Below, one piece after another: positions 10,185 to 21,612 of a stretch of DNA of 64,000 bases (position 1 is the stretch's first letter; every line of letters begins with the position of its first letter). The stretch spans positions 34,554,457 through 34,618,456 of the forward strand of contig OX411544.1 in NCBI GenBank assembly GCA_948146395.1, written 5' to 3'. The position numbers were made by a program, and so were the translations under genes. Below the pieces are notes generated by a model. It saw only the letters and a program-made list of their open reading frames with translations, searched no databases and had not been told where the DNA came from. This DNA is from Fragum whitleyi (lineage: Eukaryota; Mollusca; Bivalvia; Cardiida; Cardiidae).

Positions 10185-11030
10185 CTTTGCTGTTTAATCC
10201 CTGCTTTTTACGTGCCTGTGATTTCATGATTGATAAAACATTGTGAAAAAAGAAGAAATTGCTTCTGACAAGCAATTTCTTCCTTTTCCACACTATTTTC
10301 TACCCTACTGAATGGTTATTTTTCAAATCAAATCCACTTTAAATTTTCGTCTGCAAAACCGTTGAATTTGGACAGGTCCAAAATTTTGTAAAACAGGAAA
10401 GGGTTAAGGCATTAACATTTTATTTTCATTCGAAAAAAATCCCTTTTGCGGTATTTAGTGAAACTAGAAACCCTATACGTTTCTTTTCATTTGTATATGA
10501 CATGTTTAATACTCTCAAACATATGTAATTGGGCACTTTTTTCTGCATATTCTTGACATTTTATGCAAATCGTTGTCATTTTAAAAGTTGACCTTTCATA
10601 TTTCGATTTTTCGACACTTAATTATGTAAAGCAAGACGAGCAAGAAAACGTCACCGGGTCATTTCTTAACCCGAGTTATGTCATTTCCCTACCCTGCGTT
10701 TAGGATGACAAAACAATGCAAACTGCTTGCAAATTATATCCGCTTTGCATGCGCACTTACGATTTTATTATCCTGCTCACAGTGCTGGCATCGTCGCCTG
10801 GTGACGTTTGTGTTGTTATTAAGCTTGTTCATATCTCTGTTATTCATTTGAAACTTGTCACATGTGATGCATTTCCAAAGAGTAAACTGGCAGTCCGCGG
10901 TATATGTCGAAAGATTTAGGGGCTGTAACCAAGTCTATCCAAAGGGCGACCAAGGTTATCAGGGAGATAACTCCAAAAGCAGTTGCATTAATTATAAGCC
11001 CTTTATTATACCTCAACGTTTGGCGAAGGG
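10185..11030. other. no gene seen; half copy of fold-back family G
   Basis: A half copy of family G lies at 10691-10760 (CCCTGCGTTTAGGATGACAA ... CCGCTTTGCATGCGCACTT). Overlapping ORFs at 10716-11092 have no recognisable domain. Confidence 0.4.
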
Positions 11031-11034
11031 GATA

Positions 11035-11285
11035 TAGTAATGGACTCCGGCCGTCACTCCGTCATTCCGTCGTTCCGTCATTTTGTCACTAAACGTGTCC
11101 GGATTATATCTGCTAAAGAATTAAAGCTATAAACTTGAAACTTTATAGGTGGATAGATCTCATGGAGGAAAAAAGAGGTGCACGAGAACTACAACTCTTG
11201 ATTTTGAAGTAATTGCCCTTTGATAAGGCTTCAATTTACTTTCAAGCTTTGATGGACCATGTTCGACATGGCTCTTGTTAATTTT
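11035..11285 (+). repeat. dispersed invertebrate-type repeat starting with a CCGTC-rich tract
   Basis: Starts GTAATGGACTCCGGCCGTCA with a run of CCGTCATTCCGTCGTTCCGTC, then TCTGCTAAAGAATTAAAGCT and CTTGAAACTTTATAGG. It ends near TTTGATGGACCATGTTCGAC. This arrangement resembles a dispersed repeat I associate with molluscan genomes. There is no second copy in this window, so it rests on recall. Confidence 0.45.
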
Positions 11286-11590
11286 AACTTTCACGTTGAA
11301 ATATACAACACATGCGTATGCAGCGAATCTTTTTTCTAAACGGTTACTTAAAAAAATGAAATTGCAAGGATGTCAAAAAAAAAAACCATCATGCAAGGAC
11401 CATTTTTAAGTAGCAATCCATTATTTCTGACTTTCCTGCCCGCGCGACGTAAGATGTTCGTAATTACTCACATTTCACCGAATTTTATACCTTATACAAA
11501 ATGTGTTTTCTTTCGGGCATTTCACGTGACAGTGATTCATCTTTTCAATACATCTTAAGATAGCGAGTTTATCAATCCTTACCAAAACCA

Positions 11591-11779
11591 GCCCTGCTTT
11601 CAGGATGACAAACCGGTGCAAATTGTCTGCGAATGATACCGCGCTTTGCACGCGTTGGGGCTGACAGAACGGCGAAAACTGTCTGCGAATTATGCCCCTC
11701 TTTGCACGCGCACGTGCGTGCAAAGAGGGGCATAATTTGCAAATAGTTTGTACCGTTTTGCTATCCTGAACGCAGGGCT
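11591..11779. repeat. fold-back family G, copy with partial duplication
   Basis: Starts GCCCTGCTTTCAGGATGAC and ends CCTGAACGCAGGG. The core is nearly perfect: CCCCTCTTTGCACGCGCACG faces CGTGCGTGCAAAGAGGGG. An extra partial left arm precedes it, so the element looks nested or duplicated. A further fragment of the same family follows at 11890-11990. Confidence 0.8.
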
Positions 11780-12183
11780 ACACGGCGCTCAGGACTACAC
11801 AACGTTTGCATGTTTTCTCTATTGTGTCCGTAATGCTTTACTAGTAACTCTTTTTCTAAAAGAAAATGCACATAGTTTTAACATCCTACACGAAGGCTGT
11901 CCTGCCCTCAGGACTGCAAAACTTTTGCCAACTTTGAGAACTAATATCCCGCTTCGCACGCGATTGCGAACGTTTTCATCCGAAAAGCAGGGTTGCATTC
12001 GTGGTGCCACAAAGCTAATTTGGAAACCGGATTGTTAATTCAATGTCATACCTACTTAACATTTATACAATCTCTATCTTGGTTCTGCTAAGATAAATTG
12101 CGATCAGCCTCTGTCACAAAGTTAAGATCTTTATTTTTCGAACAGTGAAATGAATGCACTTCTTTAATTGGGGTTGACGAGAC

Positions 12184-12290
12184 GATATTGGACTTTAAAC
12201 CTAAGCTCCGGTGTCGACCACGGTGTTTTACATCGAGTACGTCAAAGAACCATGGCGGATCTCAGCGATAGTTCTGTATCCTTTCACTAT
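12184..12290 (+). mobile_element. SINE family A, 3' body fragment
   Basis: Contains ACTTTAAACCTAAGCTCCGG, then GTCGACCACGGTG, TTTTACATCGAGTACG and CCATGGCGGATCTCAGCG, the same block order as 486-685 on the opposite strand. The tRNA head is missing. Confidence 0.65.
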
Positions 12291-12334
12291 CCCATGTAAT
12301 AACTTACTACTTTCTGGGACGTCGCTCGACGCGC

Positions 12335-13107
12335 TTAAGGTAGCAATGGACACATGGGGTCATTTTTTTCCGCCCAATGAATTTTTTTCTTGGTCACATA
12401 TGTTGTAGATTAACTTTGTGTAGTCATTATATCAAAATTTGAAGGTACCTTTCCACGCTCGTTTTCATGCTGGAGTTATCTGCCCTTGAGTGGTATAGGC
12501 CAATTTTTAGTAAAACGGTTATATTCGTTTTAGGTCTAGTATAAACTCTGTACGAGGTTATAGCTATAAATCACATACATTTTGATAGACCTTATACATG
12601 TACATAATGGCTATTGACAAGAAAATTTCTCTTTGATCAATTGCATTTGCACAATTTGCTTTCAAAAGTTAAAAATGCACTAATTTTCTTAATTTTACTA
12701 GGTAAAAATGCCACAAAAACCTATTTCTTGAAGAAATTACCCAATGAATTTTTCTTATTTTCCGATATGTTTATAACCCATAGTTTTCCTTTATTTGATA
12801 AAAAATACAACATACCTTTCCATGCAAATAAGAAAGTTTTTCGTTATTTTTCAGTGTCCCCCCTAATCGAATGACAGTTTTAACGCATTTTTATTGTTAA
12901 ATTTAATGATCCAGTCATTTAATTAATATCAAATGTTGAAAAGAAGCTAAGTTATGAAGTCTTACCATCATTATTCTACGTTATTTGCATAAGTAGAATC
13001 TTACGAAATCCGATCTTTTTAAACAACGCGCAAAAAGAGCCGTGCAATAAACGAAAATCCACTTCCGGTTTATCGAGTCGGGAGGCCGCTGTCCTTTGCC
13101 ACCTTAA
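12335..13107. mobile_element. TTAA-bounded non-autonomous element T2 (0.77 kb)
   Basis: Left end TTAAGGTAGCAATGGACA is answered at the right by the inverse of TTAAGGTGGCAAAGGACA. TTAA is present at both outer edges, consistent with a TTAA target duplication. A CCCAATGAATTTTT block occurs twice inside (near 12374 and 12740). No transposase frame is seen. End sequence resembles T1 (16110-17645) and T3 (21954-22116). Confidence 0.65.
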
Positions 13108-13228
13108 TTTTTAAATAAGAACTTGAAACGCAATGCTCGGTTTTAATTAGGTCATATTATTTTCCTGTTCAAGCAGTGTGACATATAGGTTGACTTTCTT
13201 AAAAGCTTCGAAACGGTTACTTACTATA

Positions 13229-13295
13229 GCCCGGCGTTCAGGATGACATAACGGTGCGAACAGTTTGCACCGTTTTGTCGTCCTGAACGAAGGAA
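13229..13295. repeat. short fold-back, family G miniature
   Basis: A 67-bp hairpin with arms GCGTTCAGGATGACATAACG and CGTTTTGTCGTCCTGAACG, lacking the family's GC-rich core. A further arm fragment is at 13545-13585. Confidence 0.75.
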
Positions 13296-13884
13296 AGAAT
13301 TATCGGAATGCTAAAAAATAAATCACGGAACCTAAGATAATGAAAGCTGATGCATTTGGGTCCATCAAAAACTTCTTTTAATATTACACGTCAAGTGAAA
13401 GGTGACCAGCTGTGAACTACGTAAAATGAACAATTGAAAAATAATGTAAGTCCAACAGAGGGCAATCGTATTTCGCAAACAATTATATCGGAATGAAGAC
13501 TAGACTTTTGAGTTAAGCAGCTTCTCCCTTTGGTGCAGTCTAACCAGTCCTGTGTTCGGTATGACCAAACGGTGCAAACTTTATCTACAAAATGTCAATT
13601 TTTTTCGACCTCTCTTATTTTTTATCCTTTCTTTACCATTCCATTACTTATACTGAGAATGTTTACATAGCTCAACCCGTTTTTCCTTGGTACAAATATG
13701 CCTGTACAAATTGCTATTTTCGAGCGGTTTTACCTTCAAGCATTTTGTATACTTGTGGTGAAATTTATTATCGTTGACACATTCTTTTATCGAATGATTT
13801 ATGGTGTAACTACAATTATAAAAGAAGGTAAAACGCTTTAAAGCAAGAAATAGTCGTGGCAGAAAAAATAATTGATCTGCATAT

Positions 13885-14220
13885 TTAAAAACATCATGAA
13901 ATTATCGTTCATTTTCTTAATCTCTCGCTCAACGCCCCCCTCATGGTTTTCCTGCCATTCGCTCAAATCGTTGTAAATGCTCAAAACGCTAGATGCTCAA
14001 GCGTTCCATGATTATATTGGCTGTCGAAAATTTGAAAGCGTATACTTGGTCCTCGGGATCCGCATATCTATTAGAAGAACAGTAGGTTTACTTTATGAAA
14101 GGGAGGTAATAGAATATCGTTAATTTCTTTCAATTTCAAAGAAATTAGCAATATTATATTACTTCTCTTATATTTAAATCAAAACTAGCTCATCCCAATT
14201 ATTCAATTTCATTGATTTGA
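13885..14220 (-). mobile_element. MITE family M, copy 4 (degenerate)
   Basis: The start (AAAAACATCATGAAATTATC), the GGGAGGTAATAGAATATCG block and a TTTCTTTCAATTTCAAAGAAA centre are recognisable, but many positions differ and the right terminal repeat is lost. An old copy. Confidence 0.55.
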
Positions 14221-14224
14221 AATA

Positions 14225-14620
14225 GTTTCAAAATCTTTAATCATTTTCAAGGTTCTTAGCCGTCTTTTTCATAATGAAAAAAATTCTATGAAAGTGAGCG
14301 ATTTAAATCGAATTGGCAGAGTATAAGTTGACAAATCGCCGTGAATAGGGGAAGCATGTCAAACGAAACAAAAGAAAATGTAAGCCTTCGGTACGAATAT
14401 TAATTCAAATCATAATAAATCTTATACGCCTTTTATTCGGTGACAATATGCATCCATTCGAAAATCGAACGGTCTTTAGCAATAGGAGTTTGATTATATA
14501 TGCGGGCTCAAAGCGAAAACTTTTATACTAATGACAACATACACACATTCAAAAATCGTGCTTCGACTAAAGGCTGTAAAGCTATATCTAAAGTCAGACT
14601 TGCCTTTAAATTAATGTCAG
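14225..14620. other. no gene seen
   Basis: AT-rich spacer. Between about 14430 and 14590 there is loose repetition of CATTCGAAAATCG-like phrases (14455, 14547), too diverged to define a unit. Confidence 0.3.
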
Positions 14621-14621
14621 T

Positions 14622-14736
14622 CCGATGAGCTCAGTTGGTAGAGCACCGGACTTCCAAACCATTGAAGTTCGACCGCGTGGGTTCGATTCCCGGGCTGGCA
14701 CACTAACATACTAATAGTCTTTCGGATGAGAGGTTT
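14622..14736 (+). mobile_element. SINE family A head (tRNA-like), truncated by another element
   Basis: Reads GTCCGATGAGCTCAGTTGGT with an A-box, then GTGGGTTCGATTCCCGGGCT as B-box. AGTCTTTCGGATGAGAGGTT follows, the start of the SINE body. The anticodon and acceptor stems do not pair as in a functional tRNA. The inverted-repeat element begins at 14737, so the SINE was probably interrupted by it. Confidence 0.65.
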
Positions 14737-15268
14737 GTTGGGTCATATTTGTAACAAATCATATATGTAACACATTTTTTACGTACATGATCACATTCGT
14801 AACAGATAAAGTGTGTTACAAATGTGTTTGTCCNNNNNNNNNNNNNNNNNNNNNNNNNNNNNNNNNNNNNNNNNNNNNNNNNNNNNNNNNNNNNNNNNNN
14901 NNNNNNNNNNNNNNNNNNNNNNNNNNNNNNNNNNNNNNNNNNNNNNNNNNNNNNNNNNNNNNNNNNNNNNNNNNNNNNNNNNNNNNNNNNNNNNNNNNNN
15001 NNNNNNNNNNNNNNNNNNNNNNNNNNNNNNNNNGACAGCCTAGTGGCTTTAAGTTGGCAGACTAACAGGCATGTGTGGTAGTAATATATACTGTTTTTAA
15101 ATCAGCATTGACCTGTGACATATGTGATTTCATGTCACATCAAAAACCGGCATCGATCATATTCGTCACAAAATATAATTTTCGAGTCATATATGTAACA
15201 CATGTTACATATGTGATCATATATGTAAAAAGTGTTACATATATGATTTGTTACAAATATGATCCAAC
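14737..15268. mobile_element. inverted-repeat element spanning the assembly gap
   Basis: The left arm (14737-14797) has TTGGGTCATATTTGTAACAA then ATCATATATGTAACACATTT. The right arm (15209-15268) is its near-perfect inverse. The 200 N at 14834-15033 lie inside, so true length is unknown. More partial repeats of TCATATATGTAACACATG sit near 15188-15235. Likely a MITE with palindromic, assembly-breaking interior. Confidence 0.7.
14834..15033. other. assembly gap (200 N)
   Basis: A run of exactly 200 N, a conventional placeholder size. Translations running through it are meaningless. Confidence 0.99.
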
Positions 15269-15298
15269 ACAGCTTAAAAGCAAAACAGACATTATGTT

Positions 15299-15547
15299 GG
15301 CTTCTAACCCGGGTTCGAATCCCGACGGCGGCACTCATTCTTTCCGACTATTTGTCTCTCACAAATGGGTTGAAAATCGTAGATTTATGTGGAATAGCAG
15401 CTGGAGGCTAGGAAAGGATGTAATGGTTGTACTGGTGAGAGAAATACAAGGAACCCATTGTTAGGTGCTCCAGCCGCCACGATATAACTGGCCAAAATAA
15501 CAGAAAGATTGTTGAAAGCGACGTAAAACTCCATTCAAACAAACAAA
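15299..15547 (+). mobile_element. tRNA-derived SINE, family B
   Basis: Starts in the B-box (CCCGGGTTCGAATCCCGACG) followed by GCGGCACTCATTCTTTCCGA, a GGTGCTCCAGCCGCCACGAT block and the A-rich tail TCCATTCAAACAAACAAA. The A-box half of the head is missing. Confidence 0.8.
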
Positions 15548-15824
15548 TGTTGGCTTCCAAAGCTGAATCGACAGTTCAGGGCCCGAGGTTATAAAACCTT
15601 TTTATTCATTCTCAATTCAGAATTTTCTCAAATTTCAATTTGAGATTTAAGCCGTACTTCTGTTTTGATACTCATTTTAATGTATTATCATAAAAGGTAA
15701 TATTAAGAAGTTGTTATATATACATACATTTATTTAAATTCAAAATTTGAGAAAATTCTCAGTTGAGCCTGCCGAAAGTTCAACACAATATCCGACAGGA
15801 CGACTGCTCAAAAGGCAACTCAAG

Positions 15825-15950
15825 AACAGAAATACTAACACATGCATCGTATCCCATTTTCGGTGGAGCCAACTCGACAATTTGGTTCAAAAACAGAAAT
15901 ACTTACAGACGCTTATCCCATTTTCTGTTGAGCCAACTCGAGAATTCAAG
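15825..15950. repeat. two-unit tandem repeat, about 64 bp
   Basis: Two units each carry ACAGAAATACT(A/T)ACA, then TATCCCATTTTC and GAGCCAACTCGA. They begin near 15829 and 15893. A shorter related stretch at 15760-15820 may be a third, worn unit. Confidence 0.55.
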
Positions 15951-15991
15951 AGCATCGGTTATGGTCAAAGTTTTGAAACATTTGCTGTTTC

Positions 15992-16017
15992 GGGGGGGGG
16001 GGGGGGGGGGGGGGGGG
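15992..16017 (+). repeat. poly-G run
   Basis: About 26 consecutive G. The exact length is unreliable in any assembly. Confidence 0.9.
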
Positions 16018-16109
16018 TTTCACAACTAATCTTGTTTTGAAATCTAAATATAGGTTTTGTTTTAGTTAGTTGTTTAATCTTATTCAAATAATTTTTAAAA
16101 CATTGACAT

Positions 16110-17645
16110 TTAAGGTGGAAGAGGACGATAGCGTTTTGGGAGATAAATGATTAAAGTTTGGTATATATATATAGACTCCGAGTTAGTGTGATCTCAACGG
16201 CGTATATTTTTTCATCTTTAATTTAGAAATTACGTTACCATGACGTCGTCAAAATGACGATTTGGCGCGCTTTCTACAAACTACCCTAGCCCAATTTAAA
16301 TGCGTTGTGCGATTTCATTTAAGACGTTTTTGTTCCGAAAATTGTACCAAAATGAAGCATAATGAATGGTCAAAAGGCAAGTGCTATAATTAAACTTTTG
16401 TAACTAAATATATAGACAAATAAGTTGCTTGAAATCAATATTCACATTTTTAACTGTTCAAAAAATCTTACTTTTAACAAAATTTTATTAAATTGGCCCA
16501 ATGAAATTTGTTCAATTTTTTTATATTATTTTCTACAATTCTAGTTCGATTAACAGCAAAAGTTTGAAAAGCTTTCACCGTGCTGATTTTTTATAATCCG
16601 GATTTAAATTTTGTCATTTTGACGTTCAAACTATGACTTTGACGTTTGAATTACACCTAATATTTTCCTATATTTATTTGAATGCTTTTACGATCTATTG
16701 GAATAAAAGGATAAAAATTCACAGACATGTTCAAAGGTCTTTAAGGAAAGGGCCCTCAAAATTTTATTCCGATACACCGAGAACTTCGCGGTACATGTGA
16801 ATTTACCTAACACAAGTGTTGCTGATCAGTGACTTCAATAAGTTTTACGTCGACGTCGCTATAAATGAAAATTGACTTTTGTCAGTTTATTTCAGAAGCT
16901 TGACGTTATGACGTAACCATTAATTAGCACGTTCAAAGACTATTTGAGGCTGCAGTGATAAGATTTCAAATAAAATGGGGAAACCTCTATGCATGTTTAT
17001 GAAAACCAAAAATCTTTTTCGCATTTAATTTTTCTATATTCAGAAATCAAATTAATACTTCTAGTGAAGTCTGTCAAAGAATATAGCGAATTTTTCGACG
17101 TACCGCGTTAGTCTTTTTCCAACATTCGACGTTAGGGTAATAAACTTTGATCCCTAATTGTAGATATTCCATACGGTAAAACGTCACAAAAAGATGCGAA
17201 TATATGGAAAGGAGGCTTAAAAAAGATATTTTAAATTTTGAAAAAAAATTCATCGGGCCCTTTTTTTTAAAAAAAATAAGTTTAAAGCTATTTTTTCGGG
17301 TCGCCAAAAATTGAAAATTTAACTTTAATTCAATCTCGTAAATCTATCTTTAAATATAACAATGTTCTAATTACATGCCAATGTTCCAAATTTATTCACC
17401 TTCACTTTGGTGCATTCTATTGAATTGTATCACCTAAAATACGATCAGGGTAAGCGTTTAAGAACGCGTAGGGTCATTTGTGAAAAACGCGCGAAACCGT
17501 CATTTTAACGACGTCATGGTAACGTTAATTCTAAATTGAACGTTAAAAAACATACACCGTTGAGATCGCGCTAACACAACGATTCCATAGATATCAATAT
17601 ATGTGCACTTATCTCAAAAGACGCTTTTGTCCTCTTCCACCTTAA
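16110..17645. mobile_element. TTAA-bounded element T1 with about 200-bp inverted ends (1.54 kb)
   Basis: Left end TTAAGGTGGAAGAGGAC and the inverse at the right are identical over at least 17 bases. Similarity continues inward for about 200 bp through GTGATCTCAACGG, ACGTTACCATGACGTCGT and AAAATGACG. TTAA flanks both sides. The interior is AT-rich with no transposase-like ORF; the longest frames are below 80 codons. A non-autonomous DNA transposon whose superfamily is unresolved; TTAA targets are known for piggyBac and Kolobok. Confidence 0.8.
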
Positions 17646-17649
17646 GAAG

Positions 17650-17995
17650 TATAATTCAACATTTACTCCTCAAACGGAGAAAAAATGACCTATCCAAATT
17701 TTCATATTTGAATTTAATTTCACGAGAATACTTTTGAAATGCCGGTCTGTTTGTTTATTCTTTTTCGTACTAATGAGGATATTAAATATGGATAGGGTCT
17801 AAAAATTGTTGTTCAATACAATTCTTCAAATAAACGTTGAAGTGGACATTGTTAGAAAGTCAATATTTGTCGAATTACTCCGCGTTGGTACGTTACACTT
17901 GGAATCTGGTGGTGAGTTATCGAGAGTTTTATTGATATATCTTGAAAAAGATTCTTCGAATTTTTTCTTTTGATTAAAAAGAATACTCGGCAAAA
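17650..17995. other. no gene seen
   Basis: AT-rich spacer between element T1 and a family G fold-back. Confidence 0.3.
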
Positions 17996-17998
17996 CCA

Positions 17999-18130
17999 GG
18001 CCTGCGTTCAGGATGACAAAACGGTTAAAACCGTTTACCATTTTTACCCCGCTTTACACGTATCTACACGTGCAAAGCGTGGTATAATTGGCAAACAGTT
18101 TGCACCGTTGTGTCATCCTGAAGTCAGGGC
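17999..18130. repeat. fold-back family G, full copy
   Basis: Starts GGCCTGCGTTCAGGATGACA and ends TGTCATCCTGAAGTCAGGGC. The core pairs TTTACCCCGCTTTACACGT with ACGTGCAAAGCGTGGTATAA. Confidence 0.8.
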
Positions 18131-18157
18131 GGTTGAAAGTAATTTTTCAGACTCCAA

Positions 18158-18477
18158 GCAGAGCCAAGGCAGCTTGGGCGATAACTTAACGGACTGTCAA
18201 TCCTTGGGTAAAGAGTTCGAATCCCGGCTCGGTAAATCATTATCTGAAATTTAACAAAAGTCAATATGACATGTGTCATTTGTCTGCCACCATCAAGTCT
18301 ATGATAAGTAGTATACCAACGTTGGTAAGCAGCTGGTGGCTCGGATGAAATCTTGTGGTTTGACCGGTGTGAGAAACTACAGGAAAATATTGGTAGATGT
18401 ACAGGCCGCCGCGATATAACTGGGATACGAGTAATGTTGAAAGTGGCGCTAAACTCCATAAAAAAACAAAACAAATC
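18158..18477 (+). mobile_element. tRNA-derived SINE, family B (with head)
   Basis: The tRNA-like head runs from about 18163 to B-box GAGTTCGAATCCCGGCTCGG. The body has GCCGCCGCGATATAACTGGG and the tail CTCCATAAAAAAACAAAAC. The middle is diverged from other copies. Confidence 0.75.
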
Positions 18478-18767
18478 ATTACTTTCACTCCTTCATCGCT
18501 TCCTCCTTTTTTTACAACTGTAGGCATAACCCATGATCTGTGATAACTGTTAACATATTGTTGTTAGGTGACCGAAGTATCGCAGAATGCGCATCATGAT
18601 AGATGTCAAAACTTTTTACTTTCTGTAAATTTTCTTTAGAAAAAACTTCGAAAGCGGCGAAGACGATCAACATTAATCGATTAAACTATTATACGATCTT
18701 ATTTGCTGGTAAGAATTAAAAATCCTCTAATTGTTCCATGAAGACACACAAATAGAAATTTACGTAC

Positions 18768-18942
18768 ATTTTATTAAAGGGAGGTAATAAATGTTGTTCA
18801 TTTTGTTCATCCTGAACAAAATAAGCGATATTAGACTCCCTCCCTTTAATTTCACTCAAAACTCGCTCTATAGACTCATTCAATTTCATTCCAATATCTT
18901 TCAAAAATCATTCATCTTGTCAATTTCACGATGTTTTAACTG
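18768..18942 (-). mobile_element. MITE family M, copy 5 (half)
   Basis: Begins at the TTTTATTAAAGGGAGGTAAT block, has the TTTTGTTCATCCTGAACAAA centre and ends TTGTCAATTTCACGATGTTT...CTG before TA. The outer left arm is missing. Confidence 0.8.
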
Positions 18943-18975
18943 TACCTATTACTTTGAGTATGCACTTGCCTGATA

Positions 18976-19246
18976 GTTTGAATGGGGTTTTTACGCCGCT
19001 TTCAACACTCTCGGATATAACGCGATGACTAGAGCACCTAACAATGGTTTTCTGGTAATTCTCACACTAGTATCAACATTACCTACTTTCCTAACCTCAA
19101 GCTGCTCCCAACGTATGTCTACGATTATCAACCCATTGGTTCAAGACATATAGTCGGAAAGAATGAGTACCGCCGTCGGGAATCGTACACGGCACCAAGT
19201 TTTGCATGAATTCCCACGCGCTGCCACTGCGCTATGACGGCGGATT
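18976..19246 (-). mobile_element. tRNA-derived SINE, family B (with head)
   Basis: Tail-first on the plus strand: GTTTGAATGGGGTTTTTACG, then AGAGCACCTAACAATGG, a B-box GTCGGGAATCGTACACGGCA and the head ending CTGCCACTGCGCTATGACGG. One of the most complete copies. Confidence 0.8.
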
Positions 19247-19249
19247 ATG

Positions 19250-19760
19250 TACTTGCTTCAAAAGCGGGTATCGTTTTAAAACGTTTGTGCACGTTTACTT
19301 ATCCCAAACGGATAGAATATTCTGTTGAAGTTGTAATTTACAGACCTCTAGTGGATATCTAGGCAATCTACTTTGTGTATGGAATAGCCTTTTGATTGAC
19401 AAGCTAATGCATAAAATATAATGTAAATTATTGCTTTTTAAAGCTAATCTATTCTCAGACATATTGAAGGGTCGTCCAATCTGTTACCTTCATTATGGGG
19501 AAAATTAGACTGGTAAAAAAACGAGAAGGTCTTTTGCATAGAAGACAGGGAATTTTTTATAATATTAAGATTTCAATATTTTAATCATAAAGTTCGGTAC
19601 TTCACAAACTCTATATTTTGGGTACTCATTAGAATCGTCTCTATGACATAGGGTTTCATTGAGAAACAACGTTTTAGACTAGCCTGTGTCTCACCCCCTC
19701 TTTATGTATTCCTAGTTCTATGTAATAGAATCACACTAAGAAGTTGTAAGATTGTCATAA
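19250..19760. other. no gene seen
   Basis: AT-rich spacer without repeat units or convincing ORFs. Confidence 0.3.
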
Positions 19761-19764
19761 GGTA

Positions 19765-20202
19765 CAGTTAACAACGTCGTGAAAATGACAAGGTGAATAT
19801 TTTTGGAATGATAAAGGAATGAAAATGAATGCGTGTTTGGAGCGGGATTTGAATGAAATTCAAGTTAGGTAATTCAAATTCGCTTATTTTGTTCAAGATG
19901 AACAAAATTAGATATATGTATTACCTCCATTTTATAAAATAAACGTAACTTTCTGCTTGTGTGTCTTCATGGACTAATCAAGGCACTTTAAAACCAACAC
20001 ATCAACAATAGGAAAGTAGAATAATTTAATCGATTTGAATTAAATGCTGATCGACTAGGCCGATATTGAAATGTTTTCGAAAATTTTTGGATCGTTTTTA
20101 ATCAATTTGAGTGAGTGTTAGGAATGAATGATTGGAGCGCTGAGTGAGCCATTAAAATGGTTTTGATCGAAATGAATGTCAATTTCACGATGTTTCTAAC
20201 TG
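19765..20202 (+). mobile_element. MITE family M, copy 6 (full length)
   Basis: Both ends are present: CAGTTAACAACGTCGTGAAA at the left and TTTCACGATGTTTCTAACTG at the right, each next to TA. Central hairpin TTTTGTTCAAGATGAACAAA. Confidence 0.85.
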
Positions 20203-20204
20203 TA

Positions 20205-20900
20205 CACCCGTCTCACTGCTGGATATTGACTGGGGAGGGGATATAAAATGAAGTCTTAAAATCAACAAAGAGCAACGGCTAAAAAATAAGTTTGATAGAG
20301 TTATGGTTCTTGTGCACTGCACTCCGTAATCACGAGTGGAATATAGCAGCCAAGTTTTAAGTTGATCGGACTTGAGATGACAGAGTACGCCCGTCTTTAA
20401 AAAAAATGGTCGATTGAACATAGAACTTTAAAGCCAATAAATTGTCATATCTACACCTTATTTTTCAAGCTAAAGCTCCTAATTTCGGCGCCCGATGACA
20501 ATTTTCTATTGATTAATATAATTTTAATATATGGATTTGTTTGAAGAACAGGCAATTGTTTTGAAGTGTGATTTTTTCCCTTGTTACGCAACAGATGATT
20601 TAAAATTTGCAACTACGTTGGGTACCGGTTTTTAAACAAGTATGGGCTGATATCAAAGAAATAAAAGAAGCTAAAGTGGCATACGGGATTTTATAATTAT
20701 GGATTCTATTACAAAATTGTAAGTCTATAGGCCTCCTACTTGTGTTACACTTTATATTCGACGCCATAATTGGAGTATTAGCTTCCAATCAATTATTTCT
20801 CTTTAAACAGACGAACGCGAAGTGCTATGAATAAATGTTCCGTTTTCTGTTTTTAAGTGTTTGCACCCCGTCATTATATGACGATCATTTCAGAATAAAT
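20205..20900. other. no gene seen
   Basis: The phrases GATAGAGTTATGGTTCTTGTG and GCAC-TGCACTCC near 20290 resemble 60105-60130 (GTAGAGTTATGGTTCTTGTG), so part of this is a dispersed repeat fragment. No coding evidence. Confidence 0.4.
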
Positions 20901-20903
20901 ATA

Positions 20904-21165
20904 TGTGACCCGTCATGCGAAAGGGGAGCATCTGGGTAGTGCGTAAAGTGTCGATCCTAGTCAGACTGCGCGAATTGCTCAGGCTGAATAGTGTCGAAAC
21001 CTTCCGCACTTTACCAATTTTCTGAATCTAGAATAATCAATCTACCTTCCAGTGAAAGGGTTTTTCAAATTCAACCTCTGGTTGGCCTGTACTAGAACCA
21101 ATCTCTTTTTCAAATGTTTAATTTACTGAGTTCCCAGATTGTCCCTTTTCGCGTGACGGGTCACA
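20904..21165 (+). mobile_element. TGTGACCC-ended MITE, copy 1 (262 bp)
   Basis: Ends are TGTGACCCGTCATGCGAAA and its inverse TTTTCGCGTGACGGGTCACA. Inside are a CTAGTCAGACTGCGCGAATT block and TCTGAATCTAGAATAATCAA. The same element in opposite internal orientation is at 62143-62404, and both are 262 bp. Confidence 0.85.
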
Positions 21166-21312
21166 AATATAAGCTTCTTTCCGACAAGGGAGATTTCCGT
21201 TTTTTCGGAAATAGATCTACTTTAAATTATGTTATACACTTTAAATTTTCTAATCGCCATTTAGATATCACATTTTTTTTTCAAATTTAGAGATAAAGAG
21301 AGCACTATATTA

Positions 21313-21612
21313 AATTTCATTGAGGTATGAAATTAAAAGCCTGATCACACTGTATCAATACGCGAGGCGGATTCAAACATAGGCTTGATGAAGTTTTTAG
21401 TTACATACCTCCATGAAATTAAAAAAAAAGACCCTGTTCATATCTTATTTTTTGATATCGTGAATCAAGAAAGAAAAGATTATTCAAAATAAGACTGTCT
21501 TTTGCGGGACCACTTGGCGCGCAAGCTTGAAAAATAATTTCGCTCTCAAAATTGAATTCATTGAAGAATAAAACTTATTCTTCAGCCAATCAGAATGCAT
21601 GAAATTTGATGG
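21313..21612 (+). repeat. hairpin repeat family P
   Basis: Opens with a hairpin: TTTCATTGAGGTATGAAATT faces ACATACCTCCATGAAATT, with an ATACGCGAGGCGGATTC centre. It continues to AGCCAATCAGAATGCATGAA. A second copy is at 23400-23712 and a partial at 60-345. Confidence 0.65.

Noticed and set aside
14622..14703. Possible functional tRNA gene (A-box and B-box present)
   Set aside because: Acceptor and anticodon stems do not pair well, and the sequence continues into the same CTTTCGGATGA body seen in SINE family A at 486-685.
16110..17645. Firm assignment of T1 to piggyBac from its TTAA edges
   Set aside because: The ends do not begin with the usual piggyBac CCC-type sequence and no transposase is present; Kolobok and other families also use TTAA.
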